Assembly (NCBI RefSeq): GCF_022919175.1
Contig: NZ_CP095043.1
Coordinates: 1,612,001-1,676,000 of the forward strand
Direction: 5' to 3'
Origin: Leucobacter rhizosphaerae
Lineage (GTDB): Bacteria > Actinomycetota > Actinomycetes > Actinomycetales > Microbacteriaceae
DNA length: 64,000 bases
The position numbers and the translations under genes are program-made. Every line of letters begins with the position of its first letter. Within the stretch, counting starts at the first letter, position 1. Below, one piece after another: positions 40,572 to 49,888 of the stretch. A model generated the notes under the pieces. It was not told the origin of the DNA. It searched no databases and saw nothing but the letters and a program-made list of their open reading frames with translations.

Positions 40572-43190
40572 TCAGTGGGTGTCGATGAATTCGGAGAGGC
40601 GGTGGTTGTCGAGCTCGTCCGGATCGGTGAGGAGCGACAGCTCCTCACTCGTGAACTGCTTCGTGATGCGTTCGCCCGGCTTGATCACGTCGAGGACCGT
40701 GCCCCCGGTGTGCTGCCGCGAGATCGGGCTGTCGGCATCGAGGCCGGCATTGCCCCGGTAGTAGATGTTCCAGAAGTCGCTCGACGATACCGTGAGCCCG
40801 TCGGCCATGAAGGCGTCGGTCGCAGCTCGGTACAGCGCCCGCGCCGCTTCGGGATCCCGCGCCCGACGGACCGTGCCGGTGATCGTCTCGGAGGCGGCGT
40901 CCTGGGGCTCGAGCGCGAGGTCGATGCCGTAGCGCTGCAGCTCGAGCTGCACCCCCGCCATCGCGTGATCCTCTCGAACGTTCCGCACGACGAACCGCCG
41001 CTCCCCGTCGTCGGCGTGGGCGCCGAGAAGGTTGACGAGCACGTGCCCGGTGAGGAGCAGGCTCTGCCCGCGGTTGTCCACGACGAGCGAAGTGCCGTCG
41101 ATCTGGTCTGCCGGCGCCTCCCACGGCGCGGCGAGCGCGGTATCCGGGTGGATCGAGGAGATGAGCAGCTCGCCGAAACTCGTGACGACCCGGGGGTCTG
41201 CGACCAACGCGGTGACGACGAATTCCCGCGCCCCGTGCCAGGAGCCCTCGGGCAGGTTGAGCGCCTGGTACGCACGACCGGCCATGAGGCGGATCTCGCG
41301 GTACTTCATGTCGATCGTCTCGGTCGCGTGCTCGCAGGGCGGCGTGATCGGAGAGTCGATGGGGGTGAGCAGGGGCACCTTCGGCGCCGAGGCAGCGGCC
41401 GGTGCAGACACCGGATCCTCCGATGCGGACGAAGCCGACGAGACCGCGGAGGGAGCCGAGGAGCCGGCGGAGGGAGCCCGCCGGGCCGACGCGACGGGGG
41501 CCTCGTACGACCACCACCACTCCGAGGCGTCCGCGTCCGCGAGTTCGTCGCGATACGGTGCGCCCTCGAAGATGAGCCCGCGCACGTCGCGCCCGAGATG
41601 GTCCTCGGTCCGGTCGAGCCCGTGCACGAACGCATTGACGAATCGGATCACCCAGACCGGCACAAAATCGGTGTCGTGCGGGTCTGCGTGGACCAGCGCG
41701 TAGGGCCGCTCCTGGAGCGCGAGCACGAGCCGGGTGATGTACTCGAGCTCGGGCCGCTCTGCGAGCAGCGAGCCGATCGCGGAGTCCTGATCCCCGGCCT
41801 CGACCGCCGCGAGCAACGCGCGCACCTGCACCGGGTAATTCTGCACGAGTTCGTGCGCGACCGGGACCTCTTCCCGCGGGCCGGAGCGGGGCTCCTCGGC
41901 CGCGCGCGACTGGTACCACACGCGGTCGCGGAACTCGTCGCCGTTGAGCGGCAGCTCGAGCGCCCAGCGGAACCGGGTCGTGATGATCTGCGCGACCTCG
42001 GCCAGCGGCGTTGCGGGATCGAGGTCGAGCCGCTCATCGAAGTCGAGGCACTGCTCGACCGCTCGGTCGCAGAGCTCGGGGGCGAGCTCGAGCAGCAGGG
42101 CGTTGAAGGAGTGCAGGGCGTCCTTGCTCACCTGCTCCGCGGCGAGCCGGTGGATCGTGGCCAGCACCGTCTCACCGTCGCGCGGTACGATCTCACCGCG
42201 CCTCGCGGCGCGCACCTTGGCGCGGATGCGGCGGAGATCCGCGGCCATCTCCATGTTGCTCGTGAAGAAGCGGTAGCTCGTCGGGAGGAACGCCCGATAC
42301 CGGATCGTCCGGTCCAGGTGCCGTTCCAGCTGCTCGAGATCCGACGCCGATCCGAGTTCGGGATCGGCGAGCACCTGCCCGAGGACGTCGAGGTAGGCGG
42401 AGATGTAGGCGTTGACGAGCACGGGACGGTTGAAGAAGAGCATCACGAGCCCGAGTGCGGAGCCGTTGCCCACGCCGATGAGCCGCTTCACCGAGGGGTC
42501 CAGGCGCACCGCGGTCTCCGGTGCATCGATGCGCGCCAGCTCCTCGACGACGTCCACCGACAGCTCGCGCATGAGGTACGCGGCCAGCATCTGCGCGTGG
42601 TACGACGTTTTGAGCGGGTGGCCGGGCCGGATCGCGGCGAACGGGATGCTACCGAAGGTGCCGTTGCCGTCGAGCCCGGTGTTGCGCATGACGTATCCGA
42701 CGCGGCGCAGTTCCTTCGCGTCGGGCTGCTCTCCACGGGAGAGCGCCTCGCGCACCGAACGGAACAGTCGCAGGCTCTGATTCGAGCGGAACCAGACGAG
42801 GGTGTTCTCGGTCGCGCGACCTTCGTACAGGCGCGGAAGCTCCTCCTCGGTGGAGCGGATCTGCTCGGGCGTCGCGACGCCGTCGAGCAGCGTGCCGACC
42901 ATATCCCAGCTCGTGCCGATGATCCGGCCGGTGCGGTTCTTGCCGGAGGGTTCCCTCAGGAACGCCAGGAAGGTGATCACTCCACCGGGGGTGGTCACGA
43001 CGTAGCGCGCCTGTCCGACTCCGCGGGCATCGAGTTCGAAGACCTCACGATCGATCTTCCACTGCTCCCGGATCATCTTCGCCATGAAGCTCCGAGATGC
43101 GGAGAGCCGATTCGGCTGCATCGCACTGAGATTCCGCGGATCCATGACGACGTCAGGATCTGCGCTGAAACCGAACTTGTTCTCTACCAC
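40572..43190 (-). CDS. Unrecognised 872-residue protein heading the module-2 operon
   Basis: I do not recognise a family. The GTG start (VENKFGFSADPDVVMDPRNL) is followed by about 560 residues of mixed alpha/beta sequence. Notable patches are RYVVTTPGGVITFLAFLREP, VGYVMRNTGLDGNGTFGSIP, YHAQMLAAYLMRELSVDVVE, and SFNALLLELAPELCDRAVEQ. A low-complexity Ser/Ala/Pro linker lies at about 562-600. A C-terminal domain (about 615-872) contains MKYREIRLMAGRAYQALNLP, DGTSLVVDNRGQSLLLTGHV and FWNIYYRGNAGLDADSPISR. It has no signal peptide, membrane helix, P-loop or obvious metal motif. It is 59 bases upstream of the dipeptidase gene, so its role is tied to amino-acid or dipeptide use. Confidence 0.85.
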   Translation of the reverse strand: MVENKFGFSADPDVVMDPRNLSAMQPNRLSASRSFMAKMIREQWKIDREVFELDARGVGQARYVVTTPGGVITFLAFLREPSGKNRTGRIIGTSWDMVGTLLDGVATPEQIRSTEEELPRLYEGRATENTLVWFRSNQSLRLFRSVREALSRGEQPDAKELRRVGYVMRNTGLDGNGTFGSIPFAAIRPGHPLKTSYHAQMLAAYLMRELSVDVVEELARIDAPETAVRLDPSVKRLIGVGNGSALGLVMLFFNRPVLVNAYISAYLDVLGQVLADPELGSASDLEQLERHLDRTIRYRAFLPTSYRFFTSNMEMAADLRRIRAKVRAARRGEIVPRDGETVLATIHRLAAEQVSKDALHSFNALLLELAPELCDRAVEQCLDFDERLDLDPATPLAEVAQIITTRFRWALELPLNGDEFRDRVWYQSRAAEEPRSGPREEVPVAHELVQNYPVQVRALLAAVEAGDQDSAIGSLLAERPELEYITRLVLALQERPYALVHADPHDTDFVPVWVIRFVNAFVHGLDRTEDHLGRDVRGLIFEGAPYRDELADADASEWWWSYEAPVASARRAPSAGSSAPSAVSSASSASEDPVSAPAAASAPKVPLLTPIDSPITPPCEHATETIDMKYREIRLMAGRAYQALNLPEGSWHGAREFVVTALVADPRVVTSFGELLISSIHPDTALAAPWEAPADQIDGTSLVVDNRGQSLLLTGHVLVNLLGAHADDGERRFVVRNVREDHAMAGVQLELQRYGIDLALEPQDAASETITGTVRRARDPEAARALYRAATDAFMADGLTVSSSDFWNIYYRGNAGLDADSPISRQHTGGTVLDVIKPGERITKQFTSEELSLLTDPDELDNHRLSEFIDTH

Positions 43191-43207
43191 GCTACGTTGC
43201 GCCTTTC

Positions 43208-43246
43208 GTCAATCATTATTTGACAACAAACAATACCTGCTTGACG
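43208..43246. promoter_or_regulatory. Candidate operator cluster upstream of module 2
   Basis: Three GTCAA/TTGAC half-sites occur in an AT-rich patch: GTCAA at 43208-43212, TTGAC at 43220-43224 (an inverted pair with a 7-base gap) and TTGACG at 43241-43246. They lie 18-56 bases upstream of the 872-residue gene's start. This is the expected promoter region of the operon and a plausible IclR binding region. The core promoter hexamers are not clear. Confidence 0.4.
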
Positions 43247-43334
43247 CATGAGCATAGCGCAGAAGTTCGGCGGGTGCCAGGGTCGAGTCGAAACCCGATA
43301 CCTCACGTTCACACGCCCGCACTACGCTGGACGC

Positions 43335-44123
43335 ATGGAAACGACGCAGGCACAGGGCCGACGGGCCGAGATCGAATGCTGGCTGACCGACATGGACGGT
43401 GTGCTCGTGCACGAGAATCGGGCGATCCCGGGCGCCGCGGAGCTGCTGCAGCACTGGCGCGACGAGGAGATCCCCTACCTCGTGCTCACGAACAACTCGA
43501 TCTTCACCGCGCGTGATCTCAGCGCGCGCCTCAGCGCCTCCGGCATCGACGTGCCCGAGGACCGGATCTGGACGAGCGCCCTGGCGACCGCGGCGTTCCT
43601 CAAGCAGCAGAAGCCCGGCGGCAGCGCGTTCGTGCTGGGCGAAGCCGGGATCCTGACCGCCCTGCACGACGCGGGGTACGTGATGACGGAGACGGACCCC
43701 GACTTCGTGGTCGTCGGCGAGACGCGGCACTACTCCTTCGACGCGATCACGAAGGCGATCCGGCTCATCATCGGCGGTGCGCGCTTCATCTCGACCAACC
43801 CCGATGCGACCGGCCCGAGCCCCGAGGGGCCGCTGCCGGCGACGGGATCGATCAACGCGCTGATCACCAACGCGACCGGCAAGAAGCCCTACATCGTGGG
43901 CAAGCCGAACCCGATGATGTTCCGATCGGCGCTCAACAAGATCGGGGCGCACTCGCACAACACCGGCATGATCGGGGACCGCATGGACACCGACATCATC
44001 GCCGGCATGGAGGCGGGCCTGCACACCGTGCTCGTGATGACCGGCATCGCCGACCAGGCCGAGATCGAACGGTTCCCGTTCCGCCCCGACGAGGTGCTGG
44101 GCTCGGTCGCCGAGCTGCTGTAA
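43335..44123 (+). CDS. HAD-IIA family phosphatase (NagD-like)
   Basis: The 262-residue protein has WLTDMDGVLVHENRAIPGA (nucleophile D-x-D), LVLTNNSIFTARDL (motif II T-N-N), VVGETRHYSFDAITKAI, YIVGKPNPMMFRSAL (motif III Lys) and GMIGDRMDTDIIAGMEAGLH (motif IV). This is the class IIA, NagD/PGP-type HAD cap arrangement. Substrates of the family include nucleotide monophosphates and phosphoglycolate. The ATG 43335 precedes the conserved start by 12 residues. It stands alone on the plus strand between two minus-strand operons. Confidence 0.9.
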   Translation: METTQAQGRRAEIECWLTDMDGVLVHENRAIPGAAELLQHWRDEEIPYLVLTNNSIFTARDLSARLSASGIDVPEDRIWTSALATAAFLKQQKPGGSAFVLGEAGILTALHDAGYVMTETDPDFVVVGETRHYSFDAITKAIRLIIGGARFISTNPDATGPSPEGPLPATGSINALITNATGKKPYIVGKPNPMMFRSALNKIGAHSHNTGMIGDRMDTDIIAGMEAGLHTVLVMTGIADQAEIERFPFRPDEVLGSVAELL

Positions 44124-44171
44124 GCGGGAGTCGGGCTACCGCCGGCTGCTTTTGGCCGCCGCCGCCGCGGA

Positions 44172-44954
44172 CTACTTCTTCCCGCCGCTGCGCAGGGTGC
44201 GCACCAGCATCTGCACCAGGATGATGGCGAGCAGGATCGAGAACGCGACGTTCGACCAGAACGGCGGGATGTGCGTGGCGATGATCGCGCCGACCGGCGA
44301 CAGCAGGCTGGCCGCGATACCGAGGATCGCAGCGGCCCGCAGATCGACGTTGCGCCGGCGCGAGTTGCCGATCGTGCCCGAGATGGATCCCGGGATCATC
44401 ACGAACAGCGACGTACCCTTCGCGACCAGGTCGCTCGCGCCGAAGAAGAACATCAGGATCGGCACCACGACCACCCCGCCGCCGACGCCGAGCAGGCCGG
44501 AGAGAATGCCCGTGACGAGCCCCGTGACCACGAGCAGCGCGCCGACGAGCACGTTCATCTCGATGACGTCGTCGCGCTGCGCGACCACGAACCAGAGGCT
44601 GATGATCACACCCACGAGGAACGCCATGAACATCCAGCGCAGGAAGAGGGTCGGCACGCGCGAGAGCAGGTAGCTGCCGATCTGCGCACCGATCACGATG
44701 CCGACCGCGAGCGCCGCGACGGCGATCCAGTCGATGTGCCCCTGGATCGCGTAGGTGACGCCGCCGACGATCGCGGCCGGCAGGATCGCCGCAACCGAGG
44801 TGCCCGCGGCGAGCCGCTGCTGGAACCCCAGCAGGAGCACCAGCATCGGCACGAGGATCACCCCGCCGCCGATGCCGAAGAGGCCGGAGAGCATGCCGGT
44901 GAGAGCGCCGAGCAGTGCGAGCGGGAGAATGCCCGGGCGGGAGGTCTGGTTCAT
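44172..44954 (-). CDS. TauE/SafE family sulfite/anion exporter
   Basis: The 260-residue integral membrane protein has two related halves, each opening with a glycine-rich helix: LLGALTGMLSGLFGIGGGVI and LVVTGLVTGILSGLLGVGGG. These are the family's repeat signatures, each followed by V-P-M/I-L. About eight membrane helices are visible. Family members export sulfite, sulfoacetate or other organic anions. It follows the gamma-glutamyltransferase gene by 52 bases on the same strand, which hints at disposal of a sulfur product in module 3; this link is inference. Confidence 0.9.
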   Translation of the reverse strand: MNQTSRPGILPLALLGALTGMLSGLFGIGGGVILVPMLVLLLGFQQRLAAGTSVAAILPAAIVGGVTYAIQGHIDWIAVAALAVGIVIGAQIGSYLLSRVPTLFLRWMFMAFLVGVIISLWFVVAQRDDVIEMNVLVGALLVVTGLVTGILSGLLGVGGGVVVVPILMFFFGASDLVAKGTSLFVMIPGSISGTIGNSRRRNVDLRAAAILGIAASLLSPVGAIIATHIPPFWSNVAFSILLAIILVQMLVRTLRSGGKK

Positions 44955-45006
44955 CGAGATCGTGTGTCCTTGCAGAGGGTGGGAAATGGTGGCGGGGCTC
45001 GGTGCG

Positions 45007-46545
45007 CTAGCCGGAGCCCACCACCAGCGCGGATCCGTCGGAGCGGGGATCGCTCGCCGCCGTGTAGCCGTCGAGCACGACGCGGATCAGGTTCGAGTGC
45101 CCGAGGTCTTCGGTGTACCGCGGCACGATCTCGACCGAGAACCCCGCGGCCTCGATCGCGTCCCGGGCAATCTGGGGCACGTCCGCCTCGGCGGTCACCG
45201 TGACCGGTCCGCTCCCCGTGTCCTCGTTCACGATCCACCGCGGCGCGTGCGTGGCGTCGTGCGGCGTGGCTCCCGCGAGCGAGCGGAGCAGCAGCTGGGT
45301 GTGGATCTGCGGCTGCGCCGCGCCGCCCATCGTTGCCGGCACCCAGGCGACGTCATGGCCGTCCAGGATCAGCACGGGCATGAGCGTGTGCCTCGGTCGT
45401 TTGCCCGGTGCGAATGCGTTGGGCGAGGCCGGATCGAGCGAGAACGAGGTGCCGCGGTTCTGGAAGATGATGCCCGACTCGGGCTCCAGGATGTGCGATC
45501 CGAAGTCCCAGTAGACCGAGTTCACGAAGGAGACGGCCCAGCCGTCGGCACTGATGGCGCTGAACCCCACGGTGTCGCCGCTGGCCTTCGGAGCTCCCGC
45601 GCGCGGGTCGATCGGGTCGGGCAGCGCCACGAGCTCCTCACCGCTCAGGCCGCCGAAGGCGGGATCCGCCAGCTCCGCGGCGCGCACGGCGTTGCTGGCG
45701 CGGAAGGCCGCGGCGAGCGCGCCGGCGCCCGCGCCCAGCGGGTCGTCGATGCCCGCCGCGACGGCGTTGAGCGCGCGCAGCAGCATGAATCCGGAGGTGT
45801 TCGGGGGCCCGGTGAGGATCCGGAGGCCGGCGAACTCGCCGACCAGCGGCGCACCCCAGACCGGCCGGTAGGCGACGGTGTCGTCGCGGGTGATCCTCGA
45901 CCCGAGGGCGGCGAGTCCAGCAATCCACCGGTCCGCCAACTCACCCGCGTAGAACTCGTCGGCGCCGCGCTCCGCGAGCAGCCGGAGCGACCGGGCGAGG
46001 GCGGGCTGGCGCAGTTCGGCCCCCTCGGCGAGCGGGGTGCCTCCGGGGTAGAAGACGTCGCGCGCGCCGGGATCCTGCGCCAGCGACGGCTCGGCCTCGA
46101 CGAGTGCGGCGGCCACGGAGCGCGAGTTCGGGAATCCCTCCTCGGCCAGTCGGATCGCGGGTGCGAGATGCTCGGCCCAGCTGCGGGTCGCCGCGAACTC
46201 GTGGAGCGCCTGCCAGCCGCGCACGCCACCGGGAACCGTGACCGTGTCGATGCCCCGCAGCGGAAGGGTGTCGCCGTGCCGCTCGCGCAGTACGTCGAGC
46301 GACTGACCCGACGGTGCCGTGCCGGTCGCGTTGAGGAACCGGACCTCGCCGTCGGGGCTGCGCACCAGGGCGACCAGGTCTCCGCCGAGCGCCACGTTGT
46401 TGGGATAGACGACGCAGAGTGTCGCGGCGGCGGCGAGGGCCGCGTCGACGGCGTTGCCGCCCGCCTCGAGCACCGCTGCTCCCGCCTCGGTCGCGAGGTG
46501 GTGCGAGGTGGCGATGGCGCCGCGGGAGTTGGGCTGGGCGCTCAC
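45007..46545 (-). CDS. ggt: Gamma-glutamyltransferase family protein
   Basis: The 512-residue proenzyme has ATSHHLATEAGAAVLEAGGN and AVDAALAAAATLCVVYP in the large subunit. The autoprocessing threonine is Thr325 in SGDTVGFSAISADGWAVS; the residues that follow differ from the T-T-H-F/Y-S of E. coli Ggt. The small subunit has FVNSVYWDFGS and MPVLILDGHDVAWVPATMGG. No signal peptide is seen, so unlike E. coli Ggt it appears cytoplasmic. The family hydrolyses gamma-glutamyl bonds (glutathione, gamma-Glu dipeptides) or related amides. It overlaps the GntR gene stop by four bases and belongs to module 3. Confidence 0.9.
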   Translation of the reverse strand: MSAQPNSRGAIATSHHLATEAGAAVLEAGGNAVDAALAAAATLCVVYPNNVALGGDLVALVRSPDGEVRFLNATGTAPSGQSLDVLRERHGDTLPLRGIDTVTVPGGVRGWQALHEFAATRSWAEHLAPAIRLAEEGFPNSRSVAAALVEAEPSLAQDPGARDVFYPGGTPLAEGAELRQPALARSLRLLAERGADEFYAGELADRWIAGLAALGSRITRDDTVAYRPVWGAPLVGEFAGLRILTGPPNTSGFMLLRALNAVAAGIDDPLGAGAGALAAAFRASNAVRAAELADPAFGGLSGEELVALPDPIDPRAGAPKASGDTVGFSAISADGWAVSFVNSVYWDFGSHILEPESGIIFQNRGTSFSLDPASPNAFAPGKRPRHTLMPVLILDGHDVAWVPATMGGAAQPQIHTQLLLRSLAGATPHDATHAPRWIVNEDTGSGPVTVTAEADVPQIARDAIEAAGFSVEIVPRYTEDLGHSNLIRVVLDGYTAASDPRSDGSALVVGSG

Positions 46546-47270
46546 GCGTCAGACTCCGATCCATCTGCGCCCGCGGTGCGCGCGATCTGACCGCTGATGT
46601 CGAGCACGTGCGCGCGCGCCTCGTCCTCCGCGAGGGACGCGTTTCCTGCGGCGATCGCCTCGAAAATTCTGCGATGGGCAACGCTCGAGGCCTGACGGCG
46701 TGACCTCGTCTGATACCGACTCGCCCTGCTCGGGGCGATCTGCTGCGCGATCTGCTCGTTGATGAGAGCGAGCAGTGGATTGTGCGCATACTGAGCGATC
46801 GCTTGGTGGAACGCTCGGTCGAGCTCAGCGTACCGCTCTTTCGTCACGTCGACTTCCATCGCCTCGACGAGTTCCCGAAGTTGCGCAACGTCACGGGCGG
46901 TCGCGCGAGTTGCCGTGATGCGCGCGATGGGCGGCTCGATGATCGCGCGCAGCTCCATGATGTCGTGCAGCTCAGGGCGCAGTGCGGCAAGGGCACCGAG
47001 TGCCCCGTCCGAAATATCGGCGCGTTCACCTGGACTCAGCACAATCGTGCCTCGACCCGGCCGACGATCGATCAGCCCGCGGTTCTCGAGTTCTCGCAGT
47101 GCCTCGCGGATCGACACTCGGGAAACGCCGAAGTGCTCGGCCAATTCCCGCTCCGGCGGGAGCCGCTCGCCGGCTCCGAGCTTTCCATCGAGGATCAGCC
47201 GTTCGATATCGACCGATAGCCGGTCCGGCAGCGATAACGTTTCGCCCCGTTCCACCTGCGCCCAGTCCAT
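46542..47270 (-). CDS. GntR family regulator, FCD (FadR-like) subfamily
   Basis: The 242-residue protein has the winged helix ERLPPERELAEHFGVSRVSI with REALRELENRGLIDRRPGRG (about 35-75). An FCD ligand domain follows with DRAFHQAIAQYAHNPLLALI and VAHRRIFEAIAAGNASLAED, whose Asp and His residues form the usual metal site. It is clearly paralogous to the regulator at 54538-55302 (MDWA start, PPERELA, FHQAIAQY-HNPLLAL, AHRRIFEAIAA shared). It is coupled to the gamma-glutamyltransferase gene and probably controls the module-3 operon through the TTGG-N5-CCAA site at 53818-53830. Confidence 0.92.
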   Translation of the reverse strand: MDWAQVERGETLSLPDRLSVDIERLILDGKLGAGERLPPERELAEHFGVSRVSIREALRELENRGLIDRRPGRGTIVLSPGERADISDGALGALAALRPELHDIMELRAIIEPPIARITATRATARDVAQLRELVEAMEVDVTKERYAELDRAFHQAIAQYAHNPLLALINEQIAQQIAPSRASRYQTRSRRQASSVAHRRIFEAIAAGNASLAEDEARAHVLDISGQIARTAGADGSESDA

Positions 47271-47350
47271 GTCACTCTCCTCTGCATCGTGCTCCGCCGC
47301 CGTTCTTCGGAAGCGGGAATTCTCCCGAGCCGGTCACACCCGGCGGCCGG

Positions 47351-48181
47351 TTACCCGTCGCTTCCCAACGCAATCCGCTCCAGCACTCCTGGCTCTCGCC
47401 AGCGTTGCGAGGGAATACTATCGCGCAGCACGCGCGTGTAGCGGTGCTGCGGTTCCTCAAGGACCACGCGAGTCTCGCCCTGTTCCACGATCTCACCCTG
47501 ACGCAGCACGATGACGTCCTGGGTCAGATGCGACACGACAGCGAGGTCATGCGAGATCAAGAGGTAGTCAGTCCCCGTAGCGTCCTGGACATCGGTCAAC
47601 AGGTTCAGGATCTGCGCCTGAATCGAGATGTCCAGTGCGGCGACGGCCTCGTCCAGCACAATGAGTCTCGGTTCGACAGCAAGGGCGCGCGCGATCGCGA
47701 CACGCTGCCGCTGCCCTCCGGAGAGGTCCCTCGGGCTGCGTGACCGCTGCGCGACGGTGAGACCGACCAGATCGCAGAGCTCTGCGATCCGCAGCTCCCG
47801 CGCTGATCGGTCGCCGCTGTCATGGATGCTGAGCACCTCCCTGAGCACCGACTCGACGGGTTGGCGTGGGTCCAGTGAACCGAAGGGGTCCTGATACACC
47901 ATCTGGGTGAGCTTGGCTCGCTCTCGTCTCGCCGATCGCGAATGGGCGGGTCGCGTCATGTCGGAGCCACACACGACCACGTCTCCCGCGGTAGGTCGTT
48001 CGAGGCCCATGATCATCCGGGCGAGCGTCGACTTCCCCGATCCGGATTCACCCACGATCCCGAGATTCCGTCCGCGGGTCATCGTGAAGCTCGCCCCGTG
48101 CACGGCGACATGTTCCGATCGACCTCGCCCGAAGACCTTGCGCAGCCCGTTCGCCGAGATCACCGTGTCATCGTGCACCAT
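47351..48181 (-). CDS. Dipeptide-type ABC transporter ATP-binding protein (DppF-like), module 3
   Basis: The 276-residue ATPase has Walker A GESGSGKSTLARMI, Q-loop VYQDPFGSLDPR, signature LSGGQRQRV and Walker B LIVLDEAVAALD, with Ala replacing the usual Pro after D-E. The ATG at 48181 (MVHDDTVISANGL) overlaps the preceding ATPase gene. The tail RYTRVLRDSIPSQRW is the peptide-transporter type. It works with the DppD-like ATPase at 48168-49019. Confidence 0.92.
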   Translation of the reverse strand: MVHDDTVISANGLRKVFGRGRSEHVAVHGASFTMTRGRNLGIVGESGSGKSTLARMIMGLERPTAGDVVVCGSDMTRPAHSRSARRERAKLTQMVYQDPFGSLDPRQPVESVLREVLSIHDSGDRSARELRIAELCDLVGLTVAQRSRSPRDLSGGQRQRVAIARALAVEPRLIVLDEAVAALDISIQAQILNLLTDVQDATGTDYLLISHDLAVVSHLTQDVIVLRQGEIVEQGETRVVLEEPQHRYTRVLRDSIPSQRWREPGVLERIALGSDG

Positions 48182-49019
48182 TGCCCAGCACCTCCTCATC
48201 GATCCGCATTCGCAGGTCCTCGGTGATCGTCGTGAGCCGGTTCCCCGAGCGCTCCAGCGTCGGCCGAGCCTTGAGAAGTGCCCGCGTATACAGATGCGTC
48301 GACTCGTCGAGTCGTTCTGCCGGCGACTCGTCGACGATGCGCCCGCGGTACATCACGTACACCCGGTCGCAGAGCGCGGCCGCGAGCTCAAGATCATGCG
48401 TGATGAACATCATGCCGATCCCGCGTGAGCGCACTTGATCCCTCAGGAGTGCGACGACCTCGGCCTGACGGGTGACATCGAGCGCCGTCGTTGGTTCGTC
48501 GGCGAGGATGAGCCTCGGCTCCGTGATCAGCGCCGCCGCAATGACGACGCGCTGCAGCATTCCCCCGGAGAACTGATACGGGTAGGCGCGGAGTTGCTGC
48601 TCTGGGTCGGAGAGTCCAACCTCTCGGCAAGCGGCGAAGGCGCGCTCTCGCGCCTCGGCACGACTCATGCGCCGATTCACACGCAGGCTCTCGGTCAAGA
48701 AGTCGCCGAGGGTATGCACCGGGTTCACGCTCGCCCGGGGATCCTGGTAGACGATCCCCAGCTCACGATCGCGAAATGCACGGTACTTCGCGCGGGAGAG
48801 CGTGGTGAGCTCTTCCCCCTCGTATCGGATCGAGCCCCTGGCTCGCACGCCACCGGGGAGCAGCCCGGCGATCGCTTTGAGGGTCATTGACTTGCCTGAA
48901 CCGGATTCTCCGATCACCCCGACGATTTCACCGTGGTCGATCCGCATCCCCCCGTTCGTGACGATCTCAGTACCGTCCGAAGCCGTCACATTGAGGTTCG
49001 AGATGTCGATGAGGCTCAT
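48168..49019 (-). CDS. Dipeptide-type ABC transporter ATP-binding protein (DppD-like), module 3
   Basis: The 283-residue ATPase starts MSLIDISNLNVTASDGTEIV at 49019. It has Walker A GESGSGKSMTLKAI, Q-loop VYQDPRASVNPV, signature FSGGMLQRV (the M-L variant of the usual Q-R), Walker B LILADEPTTALD and the tail HLYTRALLKARPTLE. Its start overlaps the permease stop by four bases. It is one half of the importer motor in module 3. Confidence 0.92.
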   Translation of the reverse strand: MSLIDISNLNVTASDGTEIVTNGGMRIDHGEIVGVIGESGSGKSMTLKAIAGLLPGGVRARGSIRYEGEELTTLSRAKYRAFRDRELGIVYQDPRASVNPVHTLGDFLTESLRVNRRMSRAEARERAFAACREVGLSDPEQQLRAYPYQFSGGMLQRVVIAAALITEPRLILADEPTTALDVTRQAEVVALLRDQVRSRGIGMMFITHDLELAAALCDRVYVMYRGRIVDESPAERLDESTHLYTRALLKARPTLERSGNRLTTITEDLRMRIDEEVLGNGAR

Positions 49020-49888
49020 ATCTTCGTCTCCCTGACTCCGCCGACGCGATCGGCGAGTCGGTCGCCAATGAGCGAGACCGCCGCCACTGAGATCACGATG
49101 AGAATTCCAGCGGTGATCGATTCCTCCCAGTGCCCCTGAATGATGCCTTTCTGGCCTTCCGAGACCATCAGTCCCCAGTCCGCGGTGGGGGGCTGCACCC
49201 CCATGCCGAGGAACGACATCGCGGCGAGGTCCACCATCGCGTAGCCGTACGACACGGTGATCTGAGCCATTGCTGTCGGCAGCACGGCGGGCAGCACATG
49301 TCGCAGCGCGAGCAGCCATCGCGATTGGCCGACGTTGAGCAGCGCATCGACGTAGGGCAACGCCATCTCGTTGACGGCGATATTGCGCACCATGCGCCCG
49401 ATGAAAGGAATGTATGCCATAGCGAGGGCGATGACCACCGGGGTGACACCGGCGCCGAACATCGTCACGGCAAGAATGGCGAGGAGCATGCCGGGAAACG
49501 CGAATCCAATGTCCAGCACGCGCGAAATCACACGATCGACAATGCCACCGGTGACGGCAGAAGCGATGCCGAGTGCCGTGCCGAGGACGCCCGCAAGCAG
49601 AACGATGATCGCCGGGGCGACCAGACTGATACGGCCGCCGTGGAGGAGGCGGCTCAGGATGTCTCGCCCGGAGCCGTCGGTGCCGAGCACCGATCCTGAC
49701 CCCATGGACCCGTACGTGTTCATGAAGTCAGACTCCGTCGGACCCTGGGGGGACACCCACGGGGCGAGCGCTGCACCGAGCGCGAGCAGTATGAGGATCA
49801 CGATCGAAATCGTCATCGCGAGGTCGCGCTTCGGGCGCACGGTCGCGCTGCGCGCCACCGGTCGCCAGCGGAGGATCGTCGTCGTCAT
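49016..49888 (-). CDS. Dipeptide-type ABC transporter permease (DppC-like), module 3
   Basis: The 290-residue protein starts MTTTILRWRPVARSATVRPK and has a first helix near 25-45. The DppC-type motif is GSVLGTDGSGRDILSRLLHG. The cytoplasmic loop is VDALLNVGQSRWLLALRHVL and the signature near the end is SFLGMGVQPPTADWGLMV. About six membrane segments are visible. It overlaps both neighbours by four bases. Confidence 0.93.
   Translation of the reverse strand: MTTTILRWRPVARSATVRPKRDLAMTISIVILILLALGAALAPWVSPQGPTESDFMNTYGSMGSGSVLGTDGSGRDILSRLLHGGRISLVAPAIIVLLAGVLGTALGIASAVTGGIVDRVISRVLDIGFAFPGMLLAILAVTMFGAGVTPVVIALAMAYIPFIGRMVRNIAVNEMALPYVDALLNVGQSRWLLALRHVLPAVLPTAMAQITVSYGYAMVDLAAMSFLGMGVQPPTADWGLMVSEGQKGIIQGHWEESITAGILIVISVAAVSLIGDRLADRVGGVRETKI

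Noticed and set aside
35621..43190. Phage or secretion-related origin of the 872-residue protein
   Set aside because: No structural, packaging or secretion genes are nearby, and the neighbours are all amino-acid metabolism.
40575..43223. Very long plus-strand open frame (about 880 codons) opposite the 872-residue gene
   Set aside because: It is the antisense shadow of a high-GC gene. The minus frame has the better start, operon spacing and protein-like composition.
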